Of a stretch of 64,000 bases of DNA, positions 35,982 through 48,689 are shown one piece after another. Numbering within the stretch: position 1 is the first letter of the stretch; each line of letters opens with the position of its first letter. The stretch lies in contig NC_052614.1 of NCBI RefSeq assembly GCF_016545825.1, positions 22,896,559 through 22,960,558 of the forward strand. The letters are read 5' to 3'. Origin of the DNA: Eucalyptus grandis (Eukaryota > Streptophyta > Magnoliopsida > Myrtales > Myrtaceae). The notes beneath the pieces were generated by a model. The model saw nothing but the letters and a program-made list of their open reading frames with translations. It was not told the origin of the DNA and searched no databases. The position numbers and the translations under genes were made by a program.

Positions 35982-36190
35982 GAAGGATGTTAGTCTGAAA
36001 TGGAATTGATTTTGGGTTTGTCGGTGTCATGTTGAGACAAAGTGAATGAAGATCGTTCGGAGGCATTTTTGTTATCTTCTTTTGGTTTCGACGTAGCTGA
36101 ACGATATGGGATCTCTTGAACATTTGGATATTATTGGAATGGGAATGCTGGCTCGGTGATGATTTCATTTGAACGGACTCCTTTGCATTG
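35982..36190 (-). mobile_element. Probable upstream piece of the LINE, cut off by the copia insertion
   Basis: The sequence begins with the copia target duplication GAAGG and is therefore the direct continuation of the sequence left of 26555. On the minus strand it reads as coding-like sequence (RSHIVQLRRNQKKITKMP) leading into the LINE. No domain is identified. Its assignment to the LINE rests only on adjacency. Confidence 0.35.
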
Positions 36191-38060
36191 GAAGAGGTTT
36201 CTCACGGGGAGAGAGAGTTTGTGATAATTTTGATGGTATTGTTGTTTGATGTTAGTCTAATCTATGACCTTTTGAACTGCCATTCATTTGGCAGTTTTTA
36301 TCACATCATGAATCGATTCTTGTTGATAACTGGAGGACTAAGCATGGTCATGTTTTTTCCTTTATTGAAATGATGGACAGCCCACCACTTTCTTTTCTTT
36401 TTGCTGCTATCTCGTGTGATTAAGGATGTGCATGACGATCATTTCCTGAATCATTGTATAATTTGTCATGTGATTCCTTGGCACATGCATTAGAGGTTAA
36501 ATATGCTAGGATTTGATAACTCTGGAAATTCAATATTTTCTGAAACATTTTGTGTAAAACGTGGTGTGCTGTAGCGCGCTGTTGGAATTTTAGCTTGCAT
36601 TCGGTCGTTTGGTAACGGAATGCAATGTACTACATTTAGATTTCACCGAAAGCAGTTGATAGCATACTAGCTAGGTGGCTTTGTTATGAGAAACAGGAGC
36701 CAAGGTGAATGCTGATGCTGATTCACCTAAGTTCCTTGTAAGAAGATGAAGAGGAGAATTGACTGGTTTCTCTTTACACCTAATATCATCTATTATCCAT
36801 GGCTGGCCTTGTCTGATGAGTTGATTCTCCAAATGAAGAATGTTAATGATGGCTAAGATGAAAGCCAGCCTTTCCATCTTTTATAGGGCGTAGATTTTAT
36901 CCCTTCGGGAGCCCTTGGGAATTTAGTCTTTTGGGGAAGATAGAGTGGATACACTTGCTTTTCATGTTTTCCTCTTTTCTATATATGACTGAGGTCTTGG
37001 CTCAAGGGGATGTCCTACTGGCTAGAGCAGTTTTCCCCATTTTCTTTGTGATGGAAACGTTGCTGGAAAATGTAGAATCCAAACGTCACAAGGCTGAACG
37101 ATATTATATCAAATGATCTGTTGTATTCATTTGGAGAGTAGTTTGATTGTCATATGCATTAATGCAATGCATGACATAGGAGGTTTAGGTTCTGACTTTG
37201 TGCTCATCCAAGTAACATGCTTTCTGACCTTTGCTTGATGATTCGATTCTTGAGTGAAGAATGTTAATAGTTAAGATGATAGTCAGCATTTCCATCTTTT
37301 ATAAGACGTAGATTTTCTCCCTTCAGAGTGCTTGGAAATTTTGTTTTCAGGGAAGGTGGAGTGGACACAATTTCTTTTCATTTTTTCCTCTTTTCAGAGA
37401 TCTCCTACTGATTGAGCAGTTTTCTTCCCACTTTCCTTGTCCTGGAAATTTGCAGGACAATGTAGAATCCTAAAATGTCATGGGACTGAACAATAAACGT
37501 ATCAAATGATATGTTGAATTCATTTGAGAGCAGTTTGCAGATCAACACATGCGCTAATGCATACTCTATGTAACATACAGATGTATAGGTATGAAGTTTT
37601 CTGCTCGTTGGACTGACAAGCTTTCTGACCTTTTCCCTAGATCCTAGTTCTCATGCAATGTAGCAAATTGAGAACTTCACGAAATATCTGCTAGAATGGT
37701 TGGCTTTTAGACATATCTAAGATAAATGCGGATACTTTGTAGTTTTGGTTTCAAAGTAGAATTCTAGAATCTCTATGCTTGTGCTCTGCCTTTTTTTTTT
37801 TTTCCCCCCGCGATGAAAGGAGATTTAATCAAGATGGTAGACCATGGAACAAAAGAGAGGCTGATTCATATAGGCTAGTGTACATGAAATGGAACAAGAT
37901 TCCCATTGTTGATGATTCTTGTTGGAAGAGGATTACTTTTTTTGAAAGTAACATTTGCAATGATTTGAGATAGATCAATGTGTTGTTCTAAAGCAGAAGT
38001 CTGCCATGGCAATAGATGTCAGAATTTACTTGTTTCGTGACACACAAATGAAGTGGTTGC
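36190..38060. other. Non-coding stretch with a 400-bp tandem duplication
   Basis: No gene was recognised. Two diverged copies of about 400 bp follow each other (roughly 36830-37235 and 37255-37645). Both contain TTTCCATCTTTTATA, then a TAGATTTT...CCCTTC block, TTGAGCAGTTTTC-like sequence, AATGTAGAATCC and CTTTCTGACCTTT in the same order. They differ by many substitutions, so the duplication is old. Confidence 0.6.
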
Positions 38061-41000
38061 TGAGATAGCTAGTATAAACACCTGAAAAAAAAATATACAG
38101 CGCACAAACAATTTGTCGAAATACGGAAGCGATTCTTAGCAAACGATAGAAAGAAAATTCTCTCTGAGTAACAAAATGAAATACGATCAAGGTAGAGAGA
38201 GAGAGAGAATTGAACACAGGATTTATAGTGGGTTCGCCATTCCAAGCCTATGTCCACTCTTCCGCACCGCTTGACCACCAGGCTGGATTTCACTATGATC
38301 AAAAAGAGAAGTTCTGTGCCAGTTTTGCCTTGATTCCACAAGCAAAGTGTAGATGTTCTACCACACCTCCTCAAAGGTTTTTCTCACAGATACATAGACT
38401 ATCTTTTGTATACAAGTATTTGCTCAAAGGAATTGTCTAAACAAAAAGGAGCTTCAGACTTTGAATTCATCTATCGCGCACACCTCGAACAACTAAGACC
38501 GTCTTCCTTATATACTCCTTTATGCCATCATACCGTTGGCACTTACCAAAGGAATTCCTCCAATCTACCCGTTGGACGGAATCAATTAGGAAGATTGTTC
38601 GAGCTATTAAAGTTTAACGTGTTGATAGCCCATCAATCCTATTCGCCCATACAATCGGGATCTCGGTTTCCATAAGTAAAACCTTCCAATAATATTTAGA
38701 CAATCATCGACCTTCAATCATTGAATCAATCTTGATCAATCAAAGGATTCTGTACGTCTTTTCCAGCCACGAGATCTTCTCCAGGATGATAAGGTTAAAT
38801 CCTCAACGGAACATCCAGTTGGATAACATTTCTTCGATTAGAGACAAGTCAATGAGGATAGACTTTGAGTCTTGAGTCTCGATGTCCTGAAGTCTTCGAG
38901 ACTTTAACCAACGGAGTCCGCGAGACCTTCGGACTCAGATGATGGAAACGTTTTGTCAACTTCAAAACACTTTACGAAGATTTCTCCAACAATCTCCCAT
39001 TTTTGATGGTGACAAAATCTTCCCGCAGATTTGGATAACTTTGACCGCAAAACATTTCTCAAACACATATGCATATCTTATAGAAATAAATGGCTAAAAG
39101 AATAACACTAGAATCCGCAAACACGTAAAATAGTTAGTCTAGTATATAATAAAGCCATCCATAAGATATCAATACTGAATTAATAGAAGCAGTCAAGTTC
39201 CAAGTCTGGTTCGTTCTCATCCGGACACAAAACAAAGTCAAAGTCTGTCAAAAACAATTAAACAATAACACAATCCAACAAACAGGTTAAAAGTTTAGAG
39301 ATGATTGAAAGTTTGATCAAATCATGCATCTCTCCCCTTTTTGTCATCATTAAAAAGAATGAGATGAAGTCAAGATTGCTTGGGAACGCGGACAAGCTGG
39401 AAATCTTCCATAGACTCGAACGATGCCTTCCAAACCTTTTAAAGTCTTCCTTCGCCCGAGCAACTCCTCACTCTTGGCATTGGCCTCGATTCTCGAATAG
39501 AGAGGGTGTATCTTATCATTCAATGAACATGAAGCAGCTCGACTTTCATTCTTCAAGTTTTGAACTTCGCATCCCAAGGCATAAATTTGACCTCGCATTT
39601 CCAAGAGAATATCCATGACTTCGCGAAAATCTGCTCCATTATCGCTCCGAGTACTTGCTTCGGCTCGATCGATGGAGTAAAATGCACGATGGTAGATCGC
39701 GGATAATCTCGCGGGTTTGGCGATGAGGCTTCATGACCTTCTTCTGGGAAATTGAGATGCATAAACATCCTATCCTGCCCGCAGGGCGAACGATCGACTC
39801 CTTCACTTGCATCGGATATGAAGACTTTCCTCCTTTCTCCCCGATCTCCCTCGTTTCCATGCCTATAGGTGGAGAAGAGATTTCCTCGAGGTTCTCCTTC
39901 TTCTCTTTTTCGCTTCAGGTCTTTCTTCCTCTTCTTCTTGCTCTTTCTTCTCTTTCTTCTTCTTCCTTCTCCTCTCGTTCTTTAGTCATTTGTTCCGATT
40001 CTTTCTATGGAATAGGACGACTCAAATTCTTCAAAGCCATTGCAGAGATGGTGATGTCTTCGTCATCATCTTCATCCTCAACGAGGAGAGCTCTTCTTCT
40101 CTTGGATGGAGCAACCATGGGCTCCTTCCTTTTCTCTTAGATGCGGAAGAGATTTGATGAGATTTTGCAGAGTCTTCTCCTTGAATTTCTCCAATTCCTT
40201 GCTCGGTTCTTTCGGGACGCATTTTGGTCACCATTTTCAGTCCTACCACCATATGATCGCATAATCAACACAAAGATTTGTGGAGGCTGAATATTCGGAT
40301 GTCTGAATAACTTCAGAATAAGGCTTGGGTAAGGGGAGTTGACCTCGTCCTTCATCACCGCTCTATACATGTGAAACATAATTGATGTATGAGGGAGAAA
40401 ACTCTTTCCACGAGAGGATGGCATACATCAACTTTGCCTTAGAGCTTGAAACATCGATTTGGAAGTTGATTTCGGCAAGGCGGTTAATCAATCTTGTGAA
40501 GCAAGATGTTGAATGCATTCATCCTTGAGTAGGTGATCTTCTCCTCACGTTCTCATCCTTCACGGGTTCAAGTGTGGCTCGAGCAATGGAAACTTTGATT
40601 GGTTGATATCCCGCTCTCAACTTCTAACACATCCGCCAAACATATTCATATCACAACATAGTCTTGATCTTTAACGCTGAAGGAGAATCATTCGCATCCA
40701 AAAGCTAAGATTTGAATAGAAATATGCGATAAATTCAGCATAAGCCTCGGTTGAGTCGGAAGCAAGACTTTTCAAGTTGAAGATAACTGAACTTTTCCCT
40801 CAAGTTCATTTTCACAAAGCATCCAGAAAATCAAAGTCCACCCTACGCTTCAAAGAATTTCGAGTACGGATCCTTTTGTTCCTTTGATCTGAACAAATCT
40901 CCCATTTTTCCTTGAATTTCTGCCAAATACCCATTTTCGGTTGAAATAGATGAACAGATTGTCATCGTCATTCCCATCTACAGATTCGGCCCCCATCAAT

Positions 41001-41090
41001 TTATATACAGTAAGACTTTCCATCTCGGTTGATGACCATATTTATGATGTAAGGCCATCATTCCACAACCCTTTCTCGTCTATAGCCTAC
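38061..41090 (-). mobile_element. 3'-end fragment of a second copia element of the same family
   Basis: An LTR at 38061-38991 starts TGAGATAGCTAGTATAAACA and ends TTTCTCCAACA. It is followed by ATCTCCCATTTTTGATGG, the polypurine-tract region in the minus sense. About 2 kb of env-like sequence comes next, but no gag, polymerase or second LTR, so the copy is truncated. The right boundary (about 41090) is where similarity to the env-like region ends. It is more diverged from the element at 26555 than that element's two LTRs are from each other. Confidence 0.7.
39350..41050 (-). pseudogene. Env-like region of the truncated copia copy
   Basis: Minus-strand frames include SRGKSFLPHTSIMFHMYRAV, ENGDQNASRKNRARNWRNS and MDILLEMRGQIYALGCEVQN. 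They correspond to the env-like frame of the element at 26555-35981: the SLSHTILF block there aligns with SFLPHTSIMF here, and the serine- and aspartate-rich tail is shared. It is broken by shifts and stops. The function of this protein class is unknown. Confidence 0.5.
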
Positions 41091-42287
41091 TAACCATTGA
41101 ATTCGACCAACAAAATTTAGATGTCTCTTATCTTCGAAAATAACCTTTTTGAGCTCCTAATAAAAAAGTGGCAATTATTGACACCTAAATTTGACCATTT
41201 TATTAAGGGATTTATCATATAGAAAATTAGAGATGATTTTTAACCCCTAAGTAAAAATTAATTTTTACTAAATTACATCACATACATATGTTAGGAGCAT
41301 TAGCATCATTAGTATTAATTAAAAAAATATAAATTTTTTAAAATTAAATTGACAAATTAGGTAATTAAAAGAAAAGTGAAATAAATAATTTTCATCATGT
41401 AAGTTTTCATTAAAATGCATTACACGTAGACATTAGGAGCATTTCCATTACTATCACTAATTGTTAAAATTTTAAAAAATCAATAAAAATAAAAAATTAA
41501 AAGAAAAAGAAGCAAAGGGAGAGTCAAAGGCAGCCAGCCCTGCCATCTTTCTTTTCCCTTCTTCCTCTTTCTCATTTGGGCCTAGCCCATTCTCCCCTTT
41601 TGTCCATGGCCCAACCCGCAGACCTCTTCCCTCCTCCTTCTCCCTCACGCATCGCATACAGTCTGCAAAAATGGAGAGAGGAGGTATAGAGGCAGAATGG
41701 AAGCGACAACCAAGGCTGGCAGTCGGGGGAGTAGGCCGACAGGATAGTTGGCGGTGGCAGAGGCCATGCGCACCTGCCGATCGGGGTTAAAAGGGGGAGA
41801 GGAATTTTTGGGGTGTAGTTCTTTTCTTGGTTTGGTGCCAAGGAGAGCAACGTTCTGTAGAGGAAGAGAACCAGAGAGTGAGGGTGGTTGACCGTCGCCA
41901 GAGTCCATTCATCAGCCGCTATCAACTGCAGTGCTCTCCCCCGAGCTAGGTAGGTCTTGTGTGTAACCTTTTGATTTGTGTCGAGTTGCGTTGCTTTCCC
42001 GAGGATCTCACTTCGGGAACACTGCGGGACAGCCAGCCATTGCTTGATCCATTTTGAGTTCACCCTCCCATCACCGTTGTCGAAGCCAAGTAGGGATCTC
42101 CTCATTTTAAACACCCGTCCCCATGAACCCTCACTGCTCTGCCCTATTTTGGTAGGATAGGACACTAGGTTTTGTTCCTCCTGTTAGTCACACGCATACT
42201 GGGCTTCTGTGGGCCAATGTGGTTGATTCTGAATTCCTCTTGGATGATTTTTTTTAAGTTCAGCGTTGAGTCCGAGTGTAAAAAGTG
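41091..42287. other. Unassigned stretch
   Basis: The first 400 bp are AT-rich. From 41520 the sequence is GC-richer with many open frames but no motif; a 197-codon minus frame at 41572-42165 looks accidental. No repeat termini were resolved. Confidence 0.4.
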
Positions 42288-43689
42288 CTGATATCTAGGG
42301 GTGATTGGGTCCAGGGTGGGTAGGGTCTAGACCTGAACCCTGTTCCCGACCCTGTTATAACCGATTCTCTTTTTTTGGACCCTGTTCCCTGCCCACCCTG
42401 TTTTTCTGGTCTAGGAACAGGGTTAACCCTGTTTATATTGGAACTGTTTTGCAAAAAATTTTGAAAGTGCACATTTCACATCTTGCTAGTAAACCATGTA
42501 GGTGTTTCTTCAGCATTCTAATTTGATTGCAAGAATCAAATGTAAGCTCAGAACAATCTATGATCTAGAGATAGACAATGAATACTTCAAAATGATATGG
42601 ATCCTCGCTAGTGAAGGATAGATCTATCGAAATCACGACATATCAAGTAAAACAAATGGTGCCTAATGTATCCTGACCTCTGAGGGCAAACTTTGCGAAC
42701 CAGTATACTTTGAGTCATAGAGCTTAATAACCCGTGTTCTCTGACTACCGGTCAATCTTTGCTAATCTATTTCTCCAAAGAACATCTGATTGAAAGAGTT
42801 CTTTTCAAGGTCCTATTTCAGTGGCAAGATTGAATCAGATGCTTAGAACAACTCCAATCCAAAGGACAATGAACACTCCGATATGCGAATAAAATGAAGT
42901 ATCCAAACAAAGAACAATCTTTGAAGTCAAATTTTCTAGGATATAAAACACCAATGTTTGGCAACAAAACATTGATTTCTCTTCTGATAACCTCAATTTC
43001 AGCAAAACAATTAACGATAGATCAGGCTGACAAAGCCAACCCCAGCCCACTTGCCCTCCTTGACTTGATGTCAACAGCAACAGAAACAGCAGCAAGAACA
43101 AGAACAGGGTTAACCCTGTTTATATTGGAACCTGTTTTGCAAAATTTTTCTGAACGTGCACATTTCACATCTTGCTAATAAACCATGAATCTCTGTCTTA
43201 ACATCTCATCCTGTAGCCAAACCGTGACAAGATTTCAAAGGTATAAATTTTGCATGGCCAGAAAAATAATGGTTAAAAATTCATCCAACGTACTTTCTAT
43301 GCCAACCACAGAGGACTTTGAATTAAGAATGCTAAAGAACTAGATTTCTCAGAAATACACCATTTCAAATTCTACCAAAAGAAGAAACCATGATATTAAA
43401 AAAAGAAAGATTAAGACACGGCTAAACAGAAACAAGATCCTGACATATTGTGCGAATTCAACTCCTTAACATGTTCCGTTTCTCTAGCCTCTATATATAT
43501 TCTAACTCGGTCGAATGTTGGGACAAATACAGGAGATTGCAATTTTTTTTCTAAATAAGAAAAGAATCTTTTTATATTGCCATTTCTGCTTGTGTTTGCC
43601 CTATTTATCTTCTGTTACAAGTACAGAGCTTTTCTTCTTTTTACTTGACTCCTGTGATGTGCTTATCATGCTCTTGTTGGTTTATTTAG

Positions 43690-44013
43690 AGTGACATAGT
43701 GGCAAAGATTAAAGAAGCGGCTTCTTTACTTAGACATACAAATGAAGACCTGTGTAAACAAGTGGAAGGTTTACAAATGAGTCGGTTAAATGAAGTCGAG
43801 GAATTAGCCTATTTGAGATGGGTAAATTCCTGTCTACCAAACGAGCTACGCAACACTGGGGAGAGATTAATTCTGATAGAGCATCAAGCCTGGACTCTGG
43901 TGAAACAGATAACGATTCTATTAACTCATTATCATGTCAAAGCAGCGAGTCTATAGAATACAGTAATGCTAGAATGGCAAGTCTAATAAAAAAGTTGAAG
44001 AAATGGCCTCTTA
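43690..44013 (+). pseudogene. Captured exon of a CHUP1-like gene
   Basis: After a TTTATTTAG acceptor the exon reads SDIVAKIKEAASLLRHTNED, LCKQVEGLQMSRLNEVEELA and YLRWVNSCLPNELRN, the conserved coiled-coil segment of CHUP1-like proteins (chloroplast-positioning, actin-associated). One base later in frame it continues INSDRASSLDSGETDNDS and ASLIKKLKKWPLTSE, another family block. The frame change is near 43855-43875. The upstream 90 bp look like the end of its intron, so capture was from genomic DNA rather than cDNA. Only this internal exon region is present, so the fragment cannot make a CHUP1 protein. Confidence 0.7.
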
Positions 44014-44400
44014 CCAGTGAGGAGTCGACCCCAGTATCGAGCGCGATGGAGTCGCTAGTGGTCTTCACGGTGAAATCGTACTTCCCGGCGCTGTTTGTGG
44101 TGAGAGTGCTGATCGGGGCGTTGCTCGTCTTCAGGGACCCGATCAGGGTGTAGTCCACCACCGCGTGGTACAACAGGAGCGACATGAGCTCACGTTGGGC
44201 GCGAACACTGTCAAGCCCTTGTCCAACACCAACTAGTGCGTTTTGATGACGCCACTTGAGACGAGGAGCGCCGTCACGTTTGTGTCCGAGGCCGATGGCG
44301 CCAGGGTGGCGAGGATGGCCGGGACCAGGTGGGCGAGTGGAGGCAGCGTCGGCAATGCGGCGCTCGATGGATCGGCGGAGGTGAGAGGCTGAGAGCGACG
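44013..44400 (-). pseudogene. Captured fragment of a fasciclin-like arabinogalactan protein gene
   Basis: On the minus strand the frame reads ATLAPSASDTNVTALLVSSG, then VIKTH-stop-LVLDKGLTVFAPN. It then jumps to ELMSLLLYHAVVDYTLIGSL and KTSNAPISTLTTNSAGKYDF, ending SIALDTGVDSSLV. This follows a plant fasciclin (FAS1) domain: GLTVFAPND, YHAV and KYDFTV blocks in order, with roughly 25 codons missing after FAPN. Family members are GPI-anchored cell-surface glycoproteins. A TAG and the internal deletion make it a remnant. Base composition is far more GC-rich than the surroundings. It abuts the CHUP1-like exon at about 44013. Confidence 0.65.
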
Positions 44401-44682
44401 AGCGGCGTGAGAGTGAAGACTAAAGATAGAAAGAAACGACTAGGGTTTTGTCTATTGGAATTTTTGGGCCCAAAAACCGGTTCCCGAACTGCTCCGATTG
44501 ATCTGGTTCCCGAGTGGGTATTCCCTCAGAACCAGTTCCCGGACCGGTTCAAACAAGGTCTAAACTTTGGGAACCAGTTCCCGGACCGATTTCAACTGGA
44601 ACCGGTTCCTGACCCTGTTTTCCAGGTGGGCCGAACCGGGAACCGGGTTGACCCAGTCTGGTTGCACACCCTTACTGATATC

Positions 44683-45485
44683 ATTCCTCCGGTCCATGCC
44701 CACCACATGTTCGATGATATGTCTAAGCCAATCTAGGCGTGTGCTGATCCCCATATGTTCTTGAACGCATATAAGTAGGCTTTGCATGTTACGAAGCTTG
44801 CTACTTGTCATTTGCATCATCGGGCCAAGTGTGGGCATTATTACATCCGTTGCCTTTTATTTGTCTCCCGTTGGTTTCTCAGATGTTGTGGCTGTAAGTG
44901 GTGCACGGCTTGAGGTTGTAGGCAATGATGTCACGAGGTGATGGTGGCGGCAAGCAACGATCTCAGCCACTGCATTGTTTATGGTGCTTGGCATGAGAAA
45001 ATAGGTTGGGCATTCGCGATGGAGTCATTGGGAGAAGGGGCTAGTTTCGGGCGTGGGAGGAAACCATCGAAGAAGGAGAAGAAGATGGGCAGAAGTGGAC
45101 AAAATAGGGAAAAGACAAAAAATTAATTTAAATATTAATATTAATATAAAAACGAAAAAGGAAACAAAAAAAGTTTTAAGAAATATGTTGTCTATTTTAG
45201 GATTAATTCGGGTCGTTAGATCGGGTCAACGGGCGGGGTTGGGTTTATAGTTCGAACCCATCTTTCGAATATAATAACATTCAATATTAAAAATATATTA
45301 AAATTTTTCAAAATTCAATTTAAAAAAAAAAAAGCGAAAGAATAAAAATTCAAAAACTTTCCCAAAATTAAAAAAAAAGTTCGAATTTTTTAAAAAATCC
45401 AAAAAAATTTTAAAAAGAAAAATTAAATTTTTTTCAGAAAATTCCAAAATTCGAAAATGTTTAAAAATTTCAGTAGCAATTATAA

Positions 45486-45520
<35 letters not shown>

Positions 45521-47550
45521 TTAAAATTGCAGATTTTTTTTGGAAAATTCAAAAAATCTTAAAAAATTAATTAAAATATTAAAAATTAAAAATCCTCAAA
45601 AAGGTTAAAATTAATCTTTTGAGTTATTTTCTCCGATAAGTGATAGACTTTCGATTTAGAATCACGCTTAAGATGGACTAAGCTCTCAAGACTCTACCTT
45701 AAAGTTTTAATTGTCCTTAGAGACAAATATTCTTGATTGCATAATATTAATATGTTTATTTTAGTTGATTTTGGCTTTCCTTTAGTCTAGTTAGGATTAG
45801 CATTTATCTTTTCCTTAGTGTTAAGTCTTTGCAATCCCATGAAATGTATTTAATGCTTTCATTGTTTGCTGATTGTTATGTTAATGATTGTGCACCCGTA
45901 TGATCACCTCACATGTCAGTAGATAGCTATAAAATCAATACAAACTGCCTGACAAAAATATTTTTCTTTTTTTAATAAATAAAATTAGGTACCGAAATTG
46001 CACTAATTTGTTAATTAATCAACTTCTTGGACCTAGGTTCTTTAGTTGCATAGAAAATGAGCTATACTATCGTGCCTAACTTGATTTCTAACTAACCTCA
46101 ATAGGCTAGTGGCGACTCCTTTCTTAGAAAATTTTTATACCATCAATTTGAACATCCAATGTCGCACAAGATATGGGTTTGAGAGAGCCAATGCCTAATC
46201 ATGAGTCGTAGGTTTGTCCTTTTCCTAAACCTATATTCCCTCCCTCAAGGGGTAGGTCACGACAAAAGACAAATGGTGTTAACATGGAGTCCAGGCAGCT
46301 TAGGTGAAATAAAAATGATGTTATTTTAATTGGAAAATCATCTAATGGAATCTTGACATATGGTAAATTTCTCAAACAAGTACAAGTTTGAGGTATGTTT
46401 ATGTTACAAGAGAAGTTTAAGGTAAATATGTCACAATAGACATAATTTGGAGTTTTTTTATATCATAAATAAAACTAAAGTAAACGTATTACGATAGGCA
46501 TAAACTAGGGTTCTTCGAGACTTTTTTGCTAAAATCATTCAAAACATCGTGCAGAATTTTACTTACATCTCTCACGAGACTTTGATTTAGATTTCTCATT
46601 TTCTACTAGAATTAAAGGCGCCAAATTCCATAAAATAGCTGACTTTACTTGCTGGAAATAGCTTCATACTCAATGAATTGGCCCGCTCCCAACTATTGGC
46701 TGAACTAGTAAGATGTTGGTGCGCATTGGTCTAAGACTATATTTATTACATTACTCTAAATATTGATGTTGACTTGAATTTTCACAAAATATTTCAACAT
46801 AATATTATAATCAGGTTCTCCTTAATAAATGGGGACTATTTCTAAGCCTCTCCTTTAGTGGAAAGAAAAGGTATGCTCCTCGTTAATTTCCCGTCAACTC
46901 TTCTTTGTAGATTTTAGCAATTTTACTTATTGGGACAGGTAATTAGGCGCGATGCATGGCTTTCCAAGTTCGTTGATTTAGAACTTACTTTAGTTGCATA
47001 TACGCCGCATTGCTATGTATGCAAAGAAATTACCCACGTCGCATGCAAGACTTCTATTTAAGCAATAACGCACATTCTTCATTCAAATTATCCGGGCGGA
47101 AAATTGAATGACAGTATTGTATTGCCGATTGGAGAGCTTCCCTTGTGCTCTAACAATCATAGCACACATAAATAAATATAATGTTCCTTTCTGATAAATA
47201 AATTCTAGAATAGATAGAATTAATAAATGTAATATATTTTAATACTTTATCATAAGAGTGGTGGGGCAGAATTTCAATTAGATATAACAAACGTGATTGT
47301 CCAATGACAATTAACTTGACCCGAACTAGTCGACTCTCCAGCAAGACATTAGGTTGGTTTGGATTTCTATTTGAAATCAATAAAGAACAAAATCTAACCA
47401 ATTTATATATAGAAGAAGAACGAAACCCGTAGTGTCTAAATCTGCACAATAAAAAAAATGTAATCCTCAAACCAAATTACTTCTTTCAGCTCATAGTAAA
47501 ACTACAGATATGGTCCAAGATCTAATCATTACTAATTCAAAAGGACTTTG
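44683..47550. other. Unassigned AT-rich stretch
   Basis: No gene recognised. It contains an extremely A/T-rich block (45270-45610) with a (TA)n run at about 45490-45513. On the minus strand near 44838-44690 there is a short coding-like frame (LRNMQSLLICVQEHMGIS) that I cannot assign and that the hAT insertion interrupts. Confidence 0.4.
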
Positions 47551-48689
47551 GGAGTCCGAAATTGATTTTCAAAAATTTCTTGAGGGTCACCTGTAAAGTT
47601 TCAGGTAAATGTCAAGTCAATGGGGTCGGTTTCCTCGACAATTTCTCATGCACGACAATACGTCTATTCGAGATTTGTAATTGCCCGCCAACTTCGACTA
47701 CATCGTTGATGGAAAGTATCAATGGTGCTGGCTGCTGTCGTTACATTGCCAAGACTTGAGAAGACAAGCAAAACATGTAAAAGCGTATGCAGAGCAGGAG
47801 AGATCACAACTCAAAACAGGAGAATGAGAAAGAAGAAAAACCAACAAGAGCATACTGGTTTGAGCTGGTGATTGTGTTCGTGAAATTGTGTTTCAAGGTG
47901 CATGGATTTAGACTCGAAAAATTATATTTTCTGTTGTTACACTATATAAATGCATTCCAGAAAAGAATAACGAGTAAATTCAGAATAATTAATCAATTAG
48001 CTTCAAAGAGGTAAAATATAAAAATTTTCAATTGTTGCAATTGCAAAATTAAGATTTCAAAATAAGATTGCATTATATACTTTTAAATTAAGAAAAGAAA
48101 CTTTGCATGTGGATTTTTTTTAATTCTTTTTGGGCTAGAATTTCTAATTAATATGGACTGCAGTTGAAACATATTTGCGGAGAATTATCATCGCAAAGAA
48201 TTTTGTTTTTCCTTTAATCCATAGTGCCTGTGTTGTAAATATTTGGTTACATCTTCATTTTATGAGGAACTTCGTATCGCACCTGTATCATACACCCCAA
48301 TTAACTCTAATTTATCATGTGAATTTAAATCTGACCAATGAATATTTTCCCTTTGTTGGGCTATATACTTTCATAACGATGCATGGCAAGGAAGATTACG
48401 TCTTATGCAAATAATTAAGTACGAAGAAGCTGGCTAGTAGGACTTCACTCCACCAAGATTCAATTTCGATGAAAATGCCAAGAACACCAAGAAAGCCTAT
48501 CCTTCATTTTAGGTTGGGGGGGGGGCGGCGGCGCATTTAACTTCTTTGGCAGAACTCACGCTAAGTTCTGTAACTTAAAAGAAAAATCTCACACTAATAC
48601 TTCATTCATTTCACAAAAAATGAAAACGATCTCTTATATCTCTTACAAAAATGAAAGAACAAAAAATATGTTAATCATGATGAAACGAT

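Larger units (their letters stand above)
42296..44674. mobile_element. Non-autonomous hAT element carrying two host-gene fragments
   Basis: The left end is TAGGGGTGATTGGGTCCAGG and the right end, complemented, is TAAGGGTGTGCAACCAGACT, a hAT-style short imperfect inverted repeat. A perfect 8-bp duplication CTGATATC lies at 42288-42295 and 44675-44682, as expected for hAT. Subterminal GGTTCCCGG/AACCGG motifs are abundant on both sides. No hAT transposase is present in the 2379 bp. The interior holds an 85-bp direct repeat (about 42416-42500 and 43105-43190, containing GGGTTAACCCTGTTTATATT) and fragments of two unrelated host genes. Confidence 0.85.

Noticed and set aside
41572..42165. A 197-codon minus-strand open frame.
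   Set aside because: No motif or recognisable fold, an odd composition and overlapping open frames on both strands. I consider it accidental.
45298..45552. An 84-codon minus-strand frame rich in Phe, Ile and Lys.
   Set aside because: It is produced by extreme A/T-rich low-complexity sequence.
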